Positions 1-9,676 of a stretch of DNA of 32,629 bases are shown piece after piece; position 1 is the stretch's first letter; the number at the start of each line of letters is the position of its first letter. The stretch is from NCBI GenBank assembly GCA_913063045.1, contig CAJXYM010000012.1, positions 1 through 32,629 of the forward strand, in the 5' to 3' direction. The position numbers and the translations under genes are program-made. This stretch comes from an uncultured Flavobacteriales bacterium (GTDB lineage Bacteria; Bacteroidota; Bacteroidia; Flavobacteriales; BACL11). The notes under the pieces are model-generated. The model saw nothing but the letters and a program-made list of their open reading frames with translations. It was not told the origin of the DNA and made no database searches.

Positions 1-1940
1 TAAACAATATTAGGAGGATTTACAGAAGTTGTTATTGTTGATATTTTCATTTGAGACTGAAGAGTATCTGTAAACTTATGCCAACCAAAATCCGATTTTT
101 GATGTGAGTTATTGTATGGGATATTAACAATATCATTATTTCTCCATAATTTATTTTTCTCAGCCCAATAAACAACATTGTCGTTATTTGCATCCATTGC
201 AAAAGGATTCTTCCACATGTAGTTAGTACTATCACATGAGATAGGATCCATTCTTTGGTGATCTAATCGAGCACCTGTATTGTCTAACTTCATTTTATAT
301 AAAACACCTCTCTGAATAGACATATAAAAATCTTCCTCATTATCAGAAATAGCCGCAAGCATTCCATCACCATTAAATGGCATTTCCCAAAAACTGTTAG
401 AAGCAGATGAAAATGTTACTCTACACCCATTATCTTGTAATCCAGCATGCATAACCTCAGAGTTAGCATTTTTACTTACTGTTGCAGTGTAAAGCTGGGT
501 GGTATTGTATCCATTATTTAAAGATGTCCAACTAACATTGTTTTCATATACATTTTCAGTTCTATAAATCCCACCATCATTTCCATTTAATAAAATACTA
601 TCATTAGATGGATAATATATTATTTCATGCTGATCGGGATGATGGTTAGTATATGAACCCCAATTCCCATCTCCCTCTTGTGAACCCGGTAAATAACCAC
701 CAATAATAGTGGTATTACTATCAGATGTAAAACCATCTGTTGAACGCCATAAATTTGTTCCACCTAGTATAATTAAATTTGGATCTGAAGGATGAACACT
801 AACTAATAAATCATAAGAACCCTGAGCATTAAAATTATCGAATGATGAAGAATTTCCAGCAGGAATATTAGCAGATAAATCTGTCCAAATGCCCCCATTA
901 CCAGAACCATCTCCTGAAACATATTCGTACTTCCATAAAGAAGTCCAAGTACCTCCATTAAAAAAAGTTTCAGAATATTGACCAAAATTATTTGTTTCTG
1001 CAGCTATAAAATAGACAATATTTTCATTAGAAGGGTCTATTCCTATCTCCACTCTGCTATAGTTAGGCGCAAATAATGAATCAGTAATATTCTTCCAAGT
1101 TTGACCATCAGATGAGCGCCATATACCTTTTTGGGTATTCTCACTGCTCAGAGTTGCATAAACAACACCACTTGTTGTTACCTCAACATCAGTATATTGA
1201 TAGTAAGAATTATTGGGCCCACCTAGTTCTTTATCCCAAGAACTTCCGCCATCTTCTGTTCTATAAATATCTCCTCTAGTTGCAACATAAACAACATCTA
1301 ATGTATCGTTACTTTCATCTGTTTTAATACTAAAAGTAAAATCAAAATCTCCATCTAATAAAGTTGGAGTATTTGTGGTTGTAATTGATAATGAATCCCA
1401 ACTTAAACCACCATCAGTAGATTTAAAAATTCCATTTCCATAAATAGAGATATCCCCAAGATATGAGCCTCTATTCTCTCCAGTACCAAAATACCAAACA
1501 TTTTCTTTTCCATCTCTTCTATCTTGAGTTAAGCAACTTATCTTATGTTCTTGATTTGGATTGGTTGTCATAGACCATGACTGACCGCCATCAGTTGATC
1601 GAAACATGCCTCCAGATGCTCCTCCAGCAAGAATTGTATTTTCATCTAAGATATCAAAACATAATGCTCTAGTTCTACCTCCTACGTTATAAGGACCTCT
1701 ACTTTGCCAACTATTTTTTGAGAAAGACTTTGCTTTTGGAAGAGTTTGAGCAAACATTCTTTCTTTTTTTCTTATGTTTAAAGGGACTTCACCAGTATTT
1801 GGATCAACAATACGACTCTTCTCAAATTCTGCTCTTTCTAGAGGATTATCTGAGGCATAATAAATAGTATTTTTAGTAGATTCACTACAAGAAATTAAAA
1901 TAGTAAAAAAGGAAAGGTATAGAATAGAAGTAATTTTCAT
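1..1940 (-). CDS. Asp-box (sortilin/BNR-type) repeat lipoprotein, 3' end missing
   Basis: The frame is open for 646 codons from an ATG at 1940 to the left edge, so the C-terminus lies outside the window. The N-terminus is a lipoprotein signal: a hydrophobic stretch ending in LISC, with the lipid-accepting cysteine at residue 18. After a linker, an RGPYNVGGRTRAL motif near residue 81 opens a beta-propeller-like region with repeated Asp-boxes of the form S-x-D-G-G-x-x-W (RSTDGGQSW near 114, then KSTDGGLSW, RTEDGGSSW and RSSDGQTW). Such repeats occur in VPS10/sortilin, sialidase and photosystem II assembly factor-like proteins. Related Bacteroidota proteins are surface-exposed and often end in a type IX secretion sorting domain, which cannot be checked here. 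No sialidase catalytic set was recognised, so the function is unknown; binding of a surface polymer is a guess. Confidence 0.85.
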   Translation of the reverse strand, partial: MKITSILYLSFFTILISCSESTKNTIYYASDNPLERAEFEKSRIVDPNTGEVPLNIRKKERMFAQTLPKAKSFSKNSWQSRGPYNVGGRTRALCFDILDENTILAGGASGGMFRSTDGGQSWSMTTNPNQEHKISCLTQDRRDGKENVWYFGTGENRGSYLGDISIYGNGIFKSTDGGLSWDSLSITTTNTPTLLDGDFDFTFSIKTDESNDTLDVVYVATRGDIYRTEDGGSSWDKELGGPNNSYYQYTDVEVTTSGVVYATLSSENTQKGIWRSSDGQTWKNITDSLFAPNYSRVEIGIDPSNENIVYFIAAETNNFGQYSETFFNGGTWTSLWKYEYVSGDGSGNGGIWTDLSANIPAGNSSSFDNFNAQGSYDLLVSVHPSDPNLIILGGTNLWRSTDGFTSDSNTTIIGGYLPGSQEGDGNWGSYTNHHPDQHEIIYYPSNDSILLNGNDGGIYRTENVYENNVSWTSLNNGYNTTQLYTATVSKNANSEVMHAGLQDNGCRVTFSSASNSFWEMPFNGDGMLAAISDNEEDFYMSIQRGVLYKMKLDNTGARLDHQRMDPISCDSTNYMWKNPFAMDANNDNVVYWAEKNKLWRNNDIVNIPYNNSHQKSDFGWHKFTDTLQSQMKISTITTSVNPPNIV

Positions 1941-1976
1941 AAGAATTGTTTTTGTAAAAATATCAATTTATTTCCT

Positions 1977-2009
1977 TTTGGTGAAATCATTAGTAAAATT
2001 GTAAATTTG
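1977..2009 (+). promoter_or_regulatory. Bacteroidota-type promoter for icmF
   Basis: TTTG at 1977-1980 is followed after 21 bases by TAAATTTG at 2002-2009, a full match to the Bacteroidota -7 box TAnnTTTG. The spacer is slightly longer than the usual 19 or so. The box ends 20 bases before the icmF ATG. It could drive the whole run to 9676. Confidence 0.55.
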
Positions 2010-2029
2010 CGAATAAATAAAATTGAAGT

Positions 2030-5000
2030 ATGATTGAAACTAAAATATATTCTCCAAAGAATAAAGTAAGGATTGTTACTGCTGCAAGTCTTTTTGATGG
2101 TCATGATGCAGCAATTAATATCATGAGAAGAATTATTCAATCAACTGGCTGTGAAGTTATTCATTTAGGTCATGATAGAAGTGCTGAAGAAGTTGTGTCT
2201 TGTGCTATTGAAGAAGATGCTAACGCAATAGCAATGACATCCTACCAGGGAGGGCATATTGAGTATTTAAAATACATGTATGATCTTTTAAAAGAAAATA
2301 ATGCACATCACATTAAAATATTTGCTGGAGGAGGAGGAACAATTCTACCCTCTGAAATCAAAGAACTAGAAGCATATGGCATAACCAAGATTTATCATCC
2401 AGATGATGGCAGAAAAATGGGTTTACAAGGGATGATTAATCATTTAGTGAAAGAATCTGATTACGCATTAGGAAATAATGAGATTATTGATTCCATAAAT
2501 TCTTTAGAGTCCCCAAATATTGTTCTAGAGAATCTTAAAAATAAAAAAACAAATACAATATCAAGATTAATTTCTTCTGCAGAAAACTATCCAGAAAAAC
2601 ATAAAAGTATTTTAAAGAAAATTCATGATATTGCCAAAAAATCACAAACTCCTGTTTTAGGAATTACAGGTACAGGAGGAGCAGGAAAATCTTCTCTTGT
2701 TGATGAATTAGTTAGAAGATTTATTTTTGATTTTACTGATAAAAAAATTGCGATAATCTCTGTTGATCCTTCTAAAAGAAAAACAGGAGGAGCTTTATTA
2801 GGAGATAGAATTAGAATGAACTCTATTAAATCAGATAGAGTTTACATGCGATCACTTGCAACACGTCAGGCAAACTTAGCTTTATCGGCACATGTCAATG
2901 ATGCTTTAGATATTTTAAAAGCTGCTGAATATGATTTAATTATTCTAGAAACATCAGGAATAGGGCAATCAGATACTGAAATCATTGAACATTCTAATAT
3001 ATCCCTATACGTAATGACGCCAGAATATGGAGCTGCTACTCAGCTAGAGAAAATAGATATGCTAGATTTTGCTGATTTAATTGCAATAAATAAATTTGAT
3101 AAAAATGGTAGTCTTGACGCATTAAGAGATGTGCAAAAACAATATCAAAGAAATAATCTAAGATTCGATGAAGATGTAAAAGATATGCCTGTATACGGAA
3201 GTATCGCTTCTCAATTTAATGATCCTGGTATTAACACATTATATACGGCTATTATAAATAAGTTTGAAAAAGAAAAAATAGCACATTTCAATTCATCTTT
3301 TAAAATCACTGATCAAATGTCCGAGAAGATATTTGTAATTCCACCCAAAAGAGTTCGATATTTATCAGAAATTTCTGATAGTAACAGAAGCTATGATGTC
3401 TGGGTAAGTGAACAAACTGCTATAGCAAGTAAATTATTTGCAGTTGATAAGACAATGAAGATTTTAGATGATTCTAGCTCCTTATTAAAAAAAGAATTAA
3501 AGGAAAAATTTGACGAACTTTTAACTAATCTAGATCCAAAAAACAAGATGCTAATTGATAATTGGAATCAATTAAAAGAAAAATATAAACAAGAGTTTTT
3601 TACTTTTAAAGTAAGAGACAAAGAAATTTCTATTCAAACTCATTCAAAATCTCTTTCCAATAATAATATTCCAAAAATTTCACTACCTAGATATGAATCT
3701 TGGGGAGATATACTTAATTGGCAATTACAAGAAAATGTTCCTGGTAGCTTTCCTTTTACTTCAGGATTATTCCCTTTTAAAAGAGAAGGTGAAGACCCAA
3801 CAAGAATGTTTGCAGGAGAAGGCGGTCCTGAAAGAACAAATAGAAGATTTCATTATGTAAGTCTTGGAATGCCTGCAAAAAGACTATCTACCGCATTTGA
3901 TTCTGTCACACTATATGGAAATAATCCAGGAAATAGACCTGATATTTATGGTAAAATTGGAAATGCAGGGGTATCAATATGCTGTTTAGATGATTTAAAG
4001 AAATTATATTCTGGTTTTGATCTTACAAATAATATGACGTCTGTTAGTATGACAATAAATGGACCGGCACCTATGATTTTAGCATTCTTCATGAACGCCG
4101 CAATAGATCAAGAATGTGAAAAATATATATTCAAAAATAATCTAGAAAAAAAAGTTGAAGAGAAAATTCAAAATATTTTTACTGAAAAAGATATTGAAAG
4201 ACCTAAGTATCAAGGAAAAATACCTGAGGGAAATAATCAATTAGGCTTATTTCTCTTAGGTGTTACTGGAGATCAAGTTTTACCTAAAGAAATATATGAT
4301 GAAATTGCTGCCAATACTCTTTCAATTGTTAGAGGTACAGTTCAAGCAGATATTCTTAAGGAAGACCAAGCGCAGAACACATGTATTTTCAGCACTGAAT
4401 TTGCTTTAAGAATGATGGGAGATGTTCAAGAGTATTTTATTAATAAAAAAATAAGAAATTTCTATTCTGTATCAATTTCAGGTTATCATATCGCTGAAGC
4501 TGGAGCAAACCCTATTTCTCAACTTGCATTTACATTGGCAAATGGTTTCACCTATGTAGAATACTATTTAAGTCGAGGTATGGATATTAATGAATTTGGA
4601 CCTAATCTATCCTTCTTTTTTAGTAATGGTGTAGACCCCGAATATGCAGTAATAGGAAGAGTCGCTAGAAAAATATGGGCTAAAGCAATGAAAACTAAAT
4701 ATGGAGCAAATAAAAGAGCTCAAATGTTAAAGTATCATATTCAAACATCAGGAAGATCTCTTCACGCTCAAGAAATAGATTTTAATGATATCAGAACTAC
4801 TTTACAAGCTCTTTATGCAATATATGATAACTGTAATTCACTTCATACTAATGCATATGATGAAGCAATTACAACACCAACAGAGGAGTCTGTAAGAAGA
4901 GCGATGGCAATTCAATTAATAATAAATAAAGAACTAGGGTTAACCAAAAATGAGAACCCTCTGCAGGGTGCATTTATTATTGAAGAATTAACAGATTTAG

Positions 5001-5431
5001 TCGAAGAAGCGGTTCTTTTAGAATTTGACAGAATAACCGAGAGAGGTGGAGTACTTGGTGCCATGGAAACTATGTACCAAAGAAGTAAGATACAAGAAGA
5101 GTCTCTATACTATGAAACACTTAAACATACTGGAGAATATCCTATAATTGGAGTTAATACTTTCTTAAATAAAAAAGGTTCTCCAACAATTATTCCAGAA
5201 GAAGTAATTAGAGCAACAACTATAGAAAAGAAATATCAAATATCTATGGTTGAACAATTAATAAAAGGGAATAAAAAAGAATCTAAATTAATTCTAGAAA
5301 AAGTTCAGAGGGCATCTATTAATAATGAAAATATATTTTCTATTTTAATGGAAGCATCTAAGGTTTGTTCTCTTGGAGAAATAACAAATGCGTTGTTTGA
5401 AGTAGGAGGGCAATATAGAAGAAACATGTAA
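2030..5431 (+). CDS. icmF: Fused isobutyryl-CoA mutase IcmF (B12-dependent, with G-protein chaperone domain)
   Basis: This 1133-residue protein has the IcmF domain order: N-terminal B12-binding domain, MeaI-like GTPase, then TIM-barrel mutase. The cobalamin motif is FDGHDAAIN, with the presumed cobalt-ligating His25, and a GGGG run follows. The P-loop GTGGAGKS is at residues 214-221 and the G4 motif NKFD at 354-357. By eye alignment, Phe581 (in GLFPF) and Gln782 (in EDQAQN) sit where methylmalonyl-CoA mutase has Tyr89 and Arg207. That is the IcmF pattern and argues against methylmalonyl-CoA as substrate. IcmF interconverts isobutyryl-CoA and n-butyryl-CoA, and some members also isovaleryl-CoA and pivaloyl-CoA. 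It acts in the cytosol. The peptidase gene downstream starts only 6 bases after its stop. The length is normal for the family. Confidence 0.96.
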   Translation: MIETKIYSPKNKVRIVTAASLFDGHDAAINIMRRIIQSTGCEVIHLGHDRSAEEVVSCAIEEDANAIAMTSYQGGHIEYLKYMYDLLKENNAHHIKIFAGGGGTILPSEIKELEAYGITKIYHPDDGRKMGLQGMINHLVKESDYALGNNEIIDSINSLESPNIVLENLKNKKTNTISRLISSAENYPEKHKSILKKIHDIAKKSQTPVLGITGTGGAGKSSLVDELVRRFIFDFTDKKIAIISVDPSKRKTGGALLGDRIRMNSIKSDRVYMRSLATRQANLALSAHVNDALDILKAAEYDLIILETSGIGQSDTEIIEHSNISLYVMTPEYGAATQLEKIDMLDFADLIAINKFDKNGSLDALRDVQKQYQRNNLRFDEDVKDMPVYGSIASQFNDPGINTLYTAIINKFEKEKIAHFNSSFKITDQMSEKIFVIPPKRVRYLSEISDSNRSYDVWVSEQTAIASKLFAVDKTMKILDDSSSLLKKELKEKFDELLTNLDPKNKMLIDNWNQLKEKYKQEFFTFKVRDKEISIQTHSKSLSNNNIPKISLPRYESWGDILNWQLQENVPGSFPFTSGLFPFKREGEDPTRMFAGEGGPERTNRRFHYVSLGMPAKRLSTAFDSVTLYGNNPGNRPDIYGKIGNAGVSICCLDDLKKLYSGFDLTNNMTSVSMTINGPAPMILAFFMNAAIDQECEKYIFKNNLEKKVEEKIQNIFTEKDIERPKYQGKIPEGNNQLGLFLLGVTGDQVLPKEIYDEIAANTLSIVRGTVQADILKEDQAQNTCIFSTEFALRMMGDVQEYFINKKIRNFYSVSISGYHIAEAGANPISQLAFTLANGFTYVEYYLSRGMDINEFGPNLSFFFSNGVDPEYAVIGRVARKIWAKAMKTKYGANKRAQMLKYHIQTSGRSLHAQEIDFNDIRTTLQALYAIYDNCNSLHTNAYDEAITTPTEESVRRAMAIQLIINKELGLTKNENPLQGAFIIEELTDLVEEAVLLEFDRITERGGVLGAMETMYQRSKIQEESLYYETLKHTGEYPIIGVNTFLNKKGSPTIIPEEVIRATTIEKKYQISMVEQLIKGNKKESKLILEKVQRASINNENIFSILMEASKVCSLGEITNALFEVGGQYRRNM

Positions 5432-5437
5432 AAAAAA

Positions 5438-6634
5438 ATGAGAAAAATTATTATACTATCGCTTATTAGCTCATCACTAATTGCTCAAGACAAAGGAAAT
5501 TTTGAATCATATTCAAATAAATTTTATAATTCAATAGTTAAAGAGTCTAAAGACTATAATGAAAATAAAAAAGAAGAAAAAAAATCTTTCAAAATGGTAT
5601 TTGACAATAAAGAGATACCAGATGATATAAAGGATTTTACAATTGTTTCTTCTGCTGATCCTATATCACAAGGTAATACTGGAACGTGTTGGTGTTTTTC
5701 CACTACATCTTTTTATGAAAGTGAAATTAAAAGATTGAGTAATCAAACAATTAATCTTTCTGAATTATTTCCTGTTTATTTTGAATACATTGAAAAAGTA
5801 AGAAGATATATCAAAAAAAGAGGAGACTCATATCTAAGTGAAGGGTCAGAAAGTAATGCAGTACAAAGAATGATGAAGAAATATGGAGTTGTTCCATATG
5901 AAGCATATGAGGGAAAACCATCTGAGCAGCCTTTTTATAACCATGAAAAAATGTTTATTGAAATCCAAACCTACATGAACTCTTGTAAGAGAGATAATTA
6001 TTGGGACGAAAAAATTATACTTAATAATATTAAAGGAATATTAAATCATTATATGGGCACTCCTCCAGAGAATTTTAAATATAAAGGAAAAACATATACT
6101 CCTCTATCATTTCTAGAAAAATTTACAAAATTAAACACTGAGGATTATGTTGATTTTATGTCTTTAATGCAAAAAGAATATTGGACTAAAGCTGAATATA
6201 AAGTTCCTGATAATTGGTGGAAAAGTAGTGAATATCATAATGTCCCTCTTAATACATTTATGGAGATAATAAAGTCATCCATTCAAAAAGGATATTCTAT
6301 AGCGATAGGTGGGGATGTTTCTGAAAGTGGATATTCTGCTTCCAATGATGTAGCGATGATTCCATCTTATGACATTCCTTCTGAATTTATTGATGAAAAT
6401 GCTAGACAATTTAGATTTTCAAATGGAACTACAACAGATGATCACGCAATACATCTTATTGGATATAAGAAAGATGTAAAAGGATGGTGGTTTTTAATTA
6501 AAGATAGTGGTAGCGGCTCAAGAAATGGTGCATTTCCTGGATATTATTTTTATCATGAAGATTACATAAAATTGAAAATGATGTCTTTTACTATTCATAA
6601 AGATGCTGTAGAAGAAATATTGAGTAAGTTTTAA
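5438..6634 (+). CDS. Secreted papain-like (C1) cysteine peptidase, bleomycin-hydrolase type
   Basis: The protein has 398 residues. A short signal peptide (MRKIIILSLISSSLIAQ) predicts export to the periplasm or beyond. The papain active-site segment SQGNTGTCWCFSTTS gives Gln78 and nucleophile Cys84 with the correct spacing of six. The catalytic His336 is in DDHAIHLIGY. The segment that normally holds the catalytic Asn (NSWG) reads KDSGSG here, so Asp356 takes the Asn place. The large insertion between Cys and His and the overall size resemble bleomycin hydrolase/aminopeptidase C, but those are cytosolic while this one is exported. It lies 6 bases after icmF and 1 base before the carboxypeptidase gene, so it is probably co-transcribed. 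An exported peptide-degrading role is likely; the specificity is not readable. Confidence 0.9.
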   Translation: MRKIIILSLISSSLIAQDKGNFESYSNKFYNSIVKESKDYNENKKEEKKSFKMVFDNKEIPDDIKDFTIVSSADPISQGNTGTCWCFSTTSFYESEIKRLSNQTINLSELFPVYFEYIEKVRRYIKKRGDSYLSEGSESNAVQRMMKKYGVVPYEAYEGKPSEQPFYNHEKMFIEIQTYMNSCKRDNYWDEKIILNNIKGILNHYMGTPPENFKYKGKTYTPLSFLEKFTKLNTEDYVDFMSLMQKEYWTKAEYKVPDNWWKSSEYHNVPLNTFMEIIKSSIQKGYSIAIGGDVSESGYSASNDVAMIPSYDIPSEFIDENARQFRFSNGTTTDDHAIHLIGYKKDVKGWWFLIKDSGSGSRNGAFPGYYFYHEDYIKLKMMSFTIHKDAVEEILSKF

Positions 6635-6635
6635 A

Positions 6636-8165
6636 ATGAAATTTCTTTTTGCACTTATTTTTTTACCTATATGCTTATTCTCCCAAGACATAAACCAAAT
6701 TTTTTCTGAAAAAGGAGAAATTTATTTCTCTTTTGAATATAAAAATAAAAATATTCTGAATAAAATATCAAAAATTGTTTCTCTTGATCACAAAATAAAT
6801 AAAGAAGAAGGTTTTGCATATGCTAATAAGAGAGAATTTAGTAAATTTTTAGAGCTAAATATTGATTATAAAATTCTAAACAAACGAAAAGTTGTTTTAG
6901 AAAAGAGTAAGAATAATTGGGACTACTACCCTACTTATTCTGAATATGTAGAAATGATGGAAAACTTTGCTGACTCTTTTCCACATATTTGCAAATTACA
7001 CCGAACAGACATGTTAAATTCTGGTAGAGAAATTTTATTTATTGAAATTTCAAAAAATATTGGAATTAAAGAAAATGAGCCTTCATTTTTATATACTTCA
7101 TCAATGCATGGAGATGAATTAACAGGATATGTTTTGATGTTAAGACTTATAGATGATATTCTAAACTCTTATGGAAATAATACATACATAACAAGTCTTG
7201 TAGATAATATTGATATTTGGATTAATCCATTAGCAAATCCGGATGGAGCATATGCCGGAGGAAATAGTAATGTGTTAGGTGCTACTAGATCTAATGCAAA
7301 TTTTATTGATTTAAACAGGAACTATCCAGACCCTCAAGATGGACAACATCCTGATGGAAACTCTTGGCAAGAGGAAACAGTAATTTTTATGGGATTAGCT
7401 GATACAGTAAATTTCAATTTAGCGTCTAACTTACATACTGGATCAGTAGTAGCTAATTACCCATGGGACACATGGTCAAACTTACCTGCAGATTTAATCT
7501 GGTGGCAGCATGTTTGTAATGAATATGCCGACACCTGTCAACAATATGGAAACTCTAACTATTTTACTGGATTTGACAATGGCATTACAAATGGGTATGA
7601 CTGGTATGAAGTAGATGGTGGACGTCAAGATTATTCAAATTATTTCAAACATTCTAGAGAATTCACTTTAGAACTCTCAAATAATAAAACTCCTAATTCT
7701 AATACACTGCCATATTACTGGAATGCTAATGTTAATTCCTTTTATAATTTCATGGAACAATCTCTATACGGGCTTACAGGAATAATAACAGATAGTGTGA
7801 ATGGGTTACCAATAAAAGCATTTGTTGAGGTTATAAATCATGATTTTGATAGCTCACAGGTCTACTCAAGTTTACCAATAGGTAATTACCACAGATATCT
7901 TTATCAGGGAAGTTATCAGATTAAATTCTCTAAAGCTGGTTATCATACTAAAATAAAAAATATATCAATTTTAAATAATAATTCAACTGTAAAAGACATT
8001 CAGCTAGTTCCACTTAGCTTTGTTGGAATAAATGAAAAAAATATAAGCCAAAATTATCTAGGGAAATTAAATATATTAGGCAAAAAAGTTAACACTAATA
8101 AAAATAATATTACGATAGAAAAAAAGAGTGATGGCACAATAAATAAAACAATAATAATAAATTAA
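6636..8165 (+). CDS. Secreted M14 zinc carboxypeptidase with regulatory-like domain and weak T9SS-type tail
   Basis: The 509-residue protein starts with a signal peptide (MKFLFALIFLPICLFSQ). The M14 site is complete: zinc ligands His158 and Glu161 in MHGDE, Asn227-Arg228 in DLNRNYP for the substrate carboxylate, zinc ligand His267 in LHTG, and catalytic Glu346 in TLEL. A carboxypeptidase-regulatory-like beta-sandwich follows at about 385-460 (GIITDSVNGLPIKAFVEV onward). The last 35 or so residues contain LNILGKKV and end in NKTIIIN. This resembles, in degraded form, the type A C-terminal sorting signal of the type IX secretion system. The enzyme probably removes C-terminal residues from peptides outside the inner membrane. 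It lies between the C1 peptidase (1 base) and the redoxin-like gene (6 bases). Confidence 0.93.
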   Translation: MKFLFALIFLPICLFSQDINQIFSEKGEIYFSFEYKNKNILNKISKIVSLDHKINKEEGFAYANKREFSKFLELNIDYKILNKRKVVLEKSKNNWDYYPTYSEYVEMMENFADSFPHICKLHRTDMLNSGREILFIEISKNIGIKENEPSFLYTSSMHGDELTGYVLMLRLIDDILNSYGNNTYITSLVDNIDIWINPLANPDGAYAGGNSNVLGATRSNANFIDLNRNYPDPQDGQHPDGNSWQEETVIFMGLADTVNFNLASNLHTGSVVANYPWDTWSNLPADLIWWQHVCNEYADTCQQYGNSNYFTGFDNGITNGYDWYEVDGGRQDYSNYFKHSREFTLELSNNKTPNSNTLPYYWNANVNSFYNFMEQSLYGLTGIITDSVNGLPIKAFVEVINHDFDSSQVYSSLPIGNYHRYLYQGSYQIKFSKAGYHTKIKNISILNNNSTVKDIQLVPLSFVGINEKNISQNYLGKLNILGKKVNTNKNNITIEKKSDGTINKTIIIN

Positions 8166-8171
8166 TTCAAA

Positions 8172-8777
8172 ATGAAAAAGATACTTATACTTGCAATACT
8201 GATTCCGCTTTTTGGATACAGTCAAGATTACTCAACTTTAAAAATAAATGATAGATTACCTCTTATTGATTTAGAATTAAAATCAGTGGATGATATGTAT
8301 TATTCTCTTGAAAGCTTATTTGAAGATAATGGTCTGATAGTTATATTCACATCTAATACTTGTCCTTTTGTTGTAATGTGGGAGGATAGATATAAGCTAG
8401 CTGAGAAAATAGCTGAAAAAAACAAATTTGGTTTAGTTTATATTAATTCAAATTTTAAAAAAAGAGATGGTGATGACTCATTTATAAAAATGCAGATGCA
8501 TTCTGAAAATATGAATTATCAATATCAATACCTTTTAGATTTTCAAAGTAAACTTGCTAATTCATTTGGTGCAAAAACTACACCTCATATATTTATGTTT
8601 AATGAAAAATATCAATTAGTTTATAAAGGTGCAATAGATGATAATTATAAAGATATTACACAAGTTAAAAACTTTTATTTAAAAGATGCAATATTGGAAC
8701 ATTCACAAAAAAAGAAAATAAAAAATAATTCAACAAAAGCAGTAGGATGTAGTATTAAAAGATACAAATCTGAATAA
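8172..8777 (+). CDS. Secreted thioredoxin-fold redoxin-like protein
   Basis: This 201-residue protein has a signal peptide (MKKILILAILIPLFGYSQ) and a thioredoxin/peroxiredoxin-like fold. The motif TSNTCPFVVMW places Cys64 at the active-site helix. Relatives with CNHCPYV have a CxxC pair; here the first position is Ser61, leaving one cysteine there. A second conserved-looking cysteine is near the C-terminus (Cys193 in VGCSIKRYK). TTPHIFMF supplies the cis-Pro loop. A periplasmic thiol role is likely, with Cys64 and Cys193 perhaps forming a peroxiredoxin-like pair, but the reaction is uncertain. The stop overlaps the next start as TAATG, so translation of the two genes is probably coupled. Confidence 0.85.
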   Translation: MKKILILAILIPLFGYSQDYSTLKINDRLPLIDLELKSVDDMYYSLESLFEDNGLIVIFTSNTCPFVVMWEDRYKLAEKIAEKNKFGLVYINSNFKKRDGDDSFIKMQMHSENMNYQYQYLLDFQSKLANSFGAKTTPHIFMFNEKYQLVYKGAIDDNYKDITQVKNFYLKDAILEHSQKKKIKNNSTKAVGCSIKRYKSE

Positions 8778-9676
8778 TGTATGATGTAGTAATATTAACA
8801 GATTCAAGATATGAAAATCCCAAAAATAAGAATTGGTATATAAATCAAGTATTAGAAGAAGATCAGCTACTAATAGATGAAATAAAAAAAACTGGTCTAA
8901 GTGTTTGCAAAAAAGATTGGAATAGCAAAGAGTTTAATTGGAGTAATTCTAGAATAGCAATATTTAGATCAACATGGGACTATTTTGATAGATTTGATGA
9001 GTTTTTTTTATGGAAAGAGAAAATAAAGAATAAACTTTTCTTTGTAAATTCATCAAAGTTAATTGACTGGAATATTGACAAAATATATCTCAAAGATTTA
9101 AAGCTTAAAGGAATTAACATACCAAAATCTATTTTTATAAAGAAAAATAAATTAACAACAGTTAAAGAATTATTTGAAAAAACTAATTTTAAAATTGCAG
9201 TTTTAAAACCAAATATTTCAGGAGCCGCTAGACATACTTACAAGATTAAAAAAATAGAAGCATCATCATATGAAGATATTTTTAAAAAATTAATCATAAC
9301 TGAGAATATGATTTTTCAAGAATTTATACATGACATAGAGAAAAATGGAGAGATTTCATTAGTCTTAATCGCAGGGAAATATACACATGCAGTAAGAAAA
9401 AAAGCAAGGAAAGGAGATTTCAGAGTTCAAGATGATCATGGAGGAACAGTTGAAAAATACAATGCTTTAAAAGAAGAAGTCCTCTTTGCAGAACATTGTA
9501 TTACATTATGTCCTGAAAAACCAGTTTATGCTAGAGTTGATATAATCTATGACAATAAAGGAAGAATATGCTTAAATGAACTGGAGCTAATAGAACCAGA
9601 ATTATGGTTTAGAAACTTTCCAAAAGCAGCAATGTTATTAGCGCAAGAAATTAAACGATTGGATACTATTTATTAG
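8777..9676 (+). CDS. ATP-grasp ligase of unknown substrate (glutathione synthetase-like fold)
   Basis: The 299-residue protein has no signal peptide and should be cytosolic. IFRSTWDYFDRFDEF near residues 60-75 and the following segment are typical of the ATP-grasp group that includes the cycloserine ligase DcsG and glutathione synthetase-like proteins. Lys144 in LKPNISGA is a likely nucleotide-binding lysine. GEISLVLIAGKYTHAVRKK and the FRVQDDHGG segment follow. NELELIEPELWF near 267 supplies the metal-binding acidic residues. ATP-grasp enzymes join a carboxylate to an amine or thiol through an acyl phosphate; the substrates cannot be read here. The gene overlaps the redoxin-like gene by one base and its 3' end overlaps the opposing YceI gene by 11 bases. 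Confidence 0.82.
   Translation: MYDVVILTDSRYENPKNKNWYINQVLEEDQLLIDEIKKTGLSVCKKDWNSKEFNWSNSRIAIFRSTWDYFDRFDEFFLWKEKIKNKLFFVNSSKLIDWNIDKIYLKDLKLKGINIPKSIFIKKNKLTTVKELFEKTNFKIAVLKPNISGAARHTYKIKKIEASSYEDIFKKLIITENMIFQEFIHDIEKNGEISLVLIAGKYTHAVRKKARKGDFRVQDDHGGTVEKYNALKEEVLFAEHCITLCPEKPVYARVDIIYDNKGRICLNELELIEPELWFRNFPKAAMLLAQEIKRLDTIY

Noticed and set aside
47-985. Short minus-strand open frames at 47-235 and 803-985
   Set aside because: They are out-of-frame readings of the Asp-box lipoprotein gene, whose own frame is open throughout.
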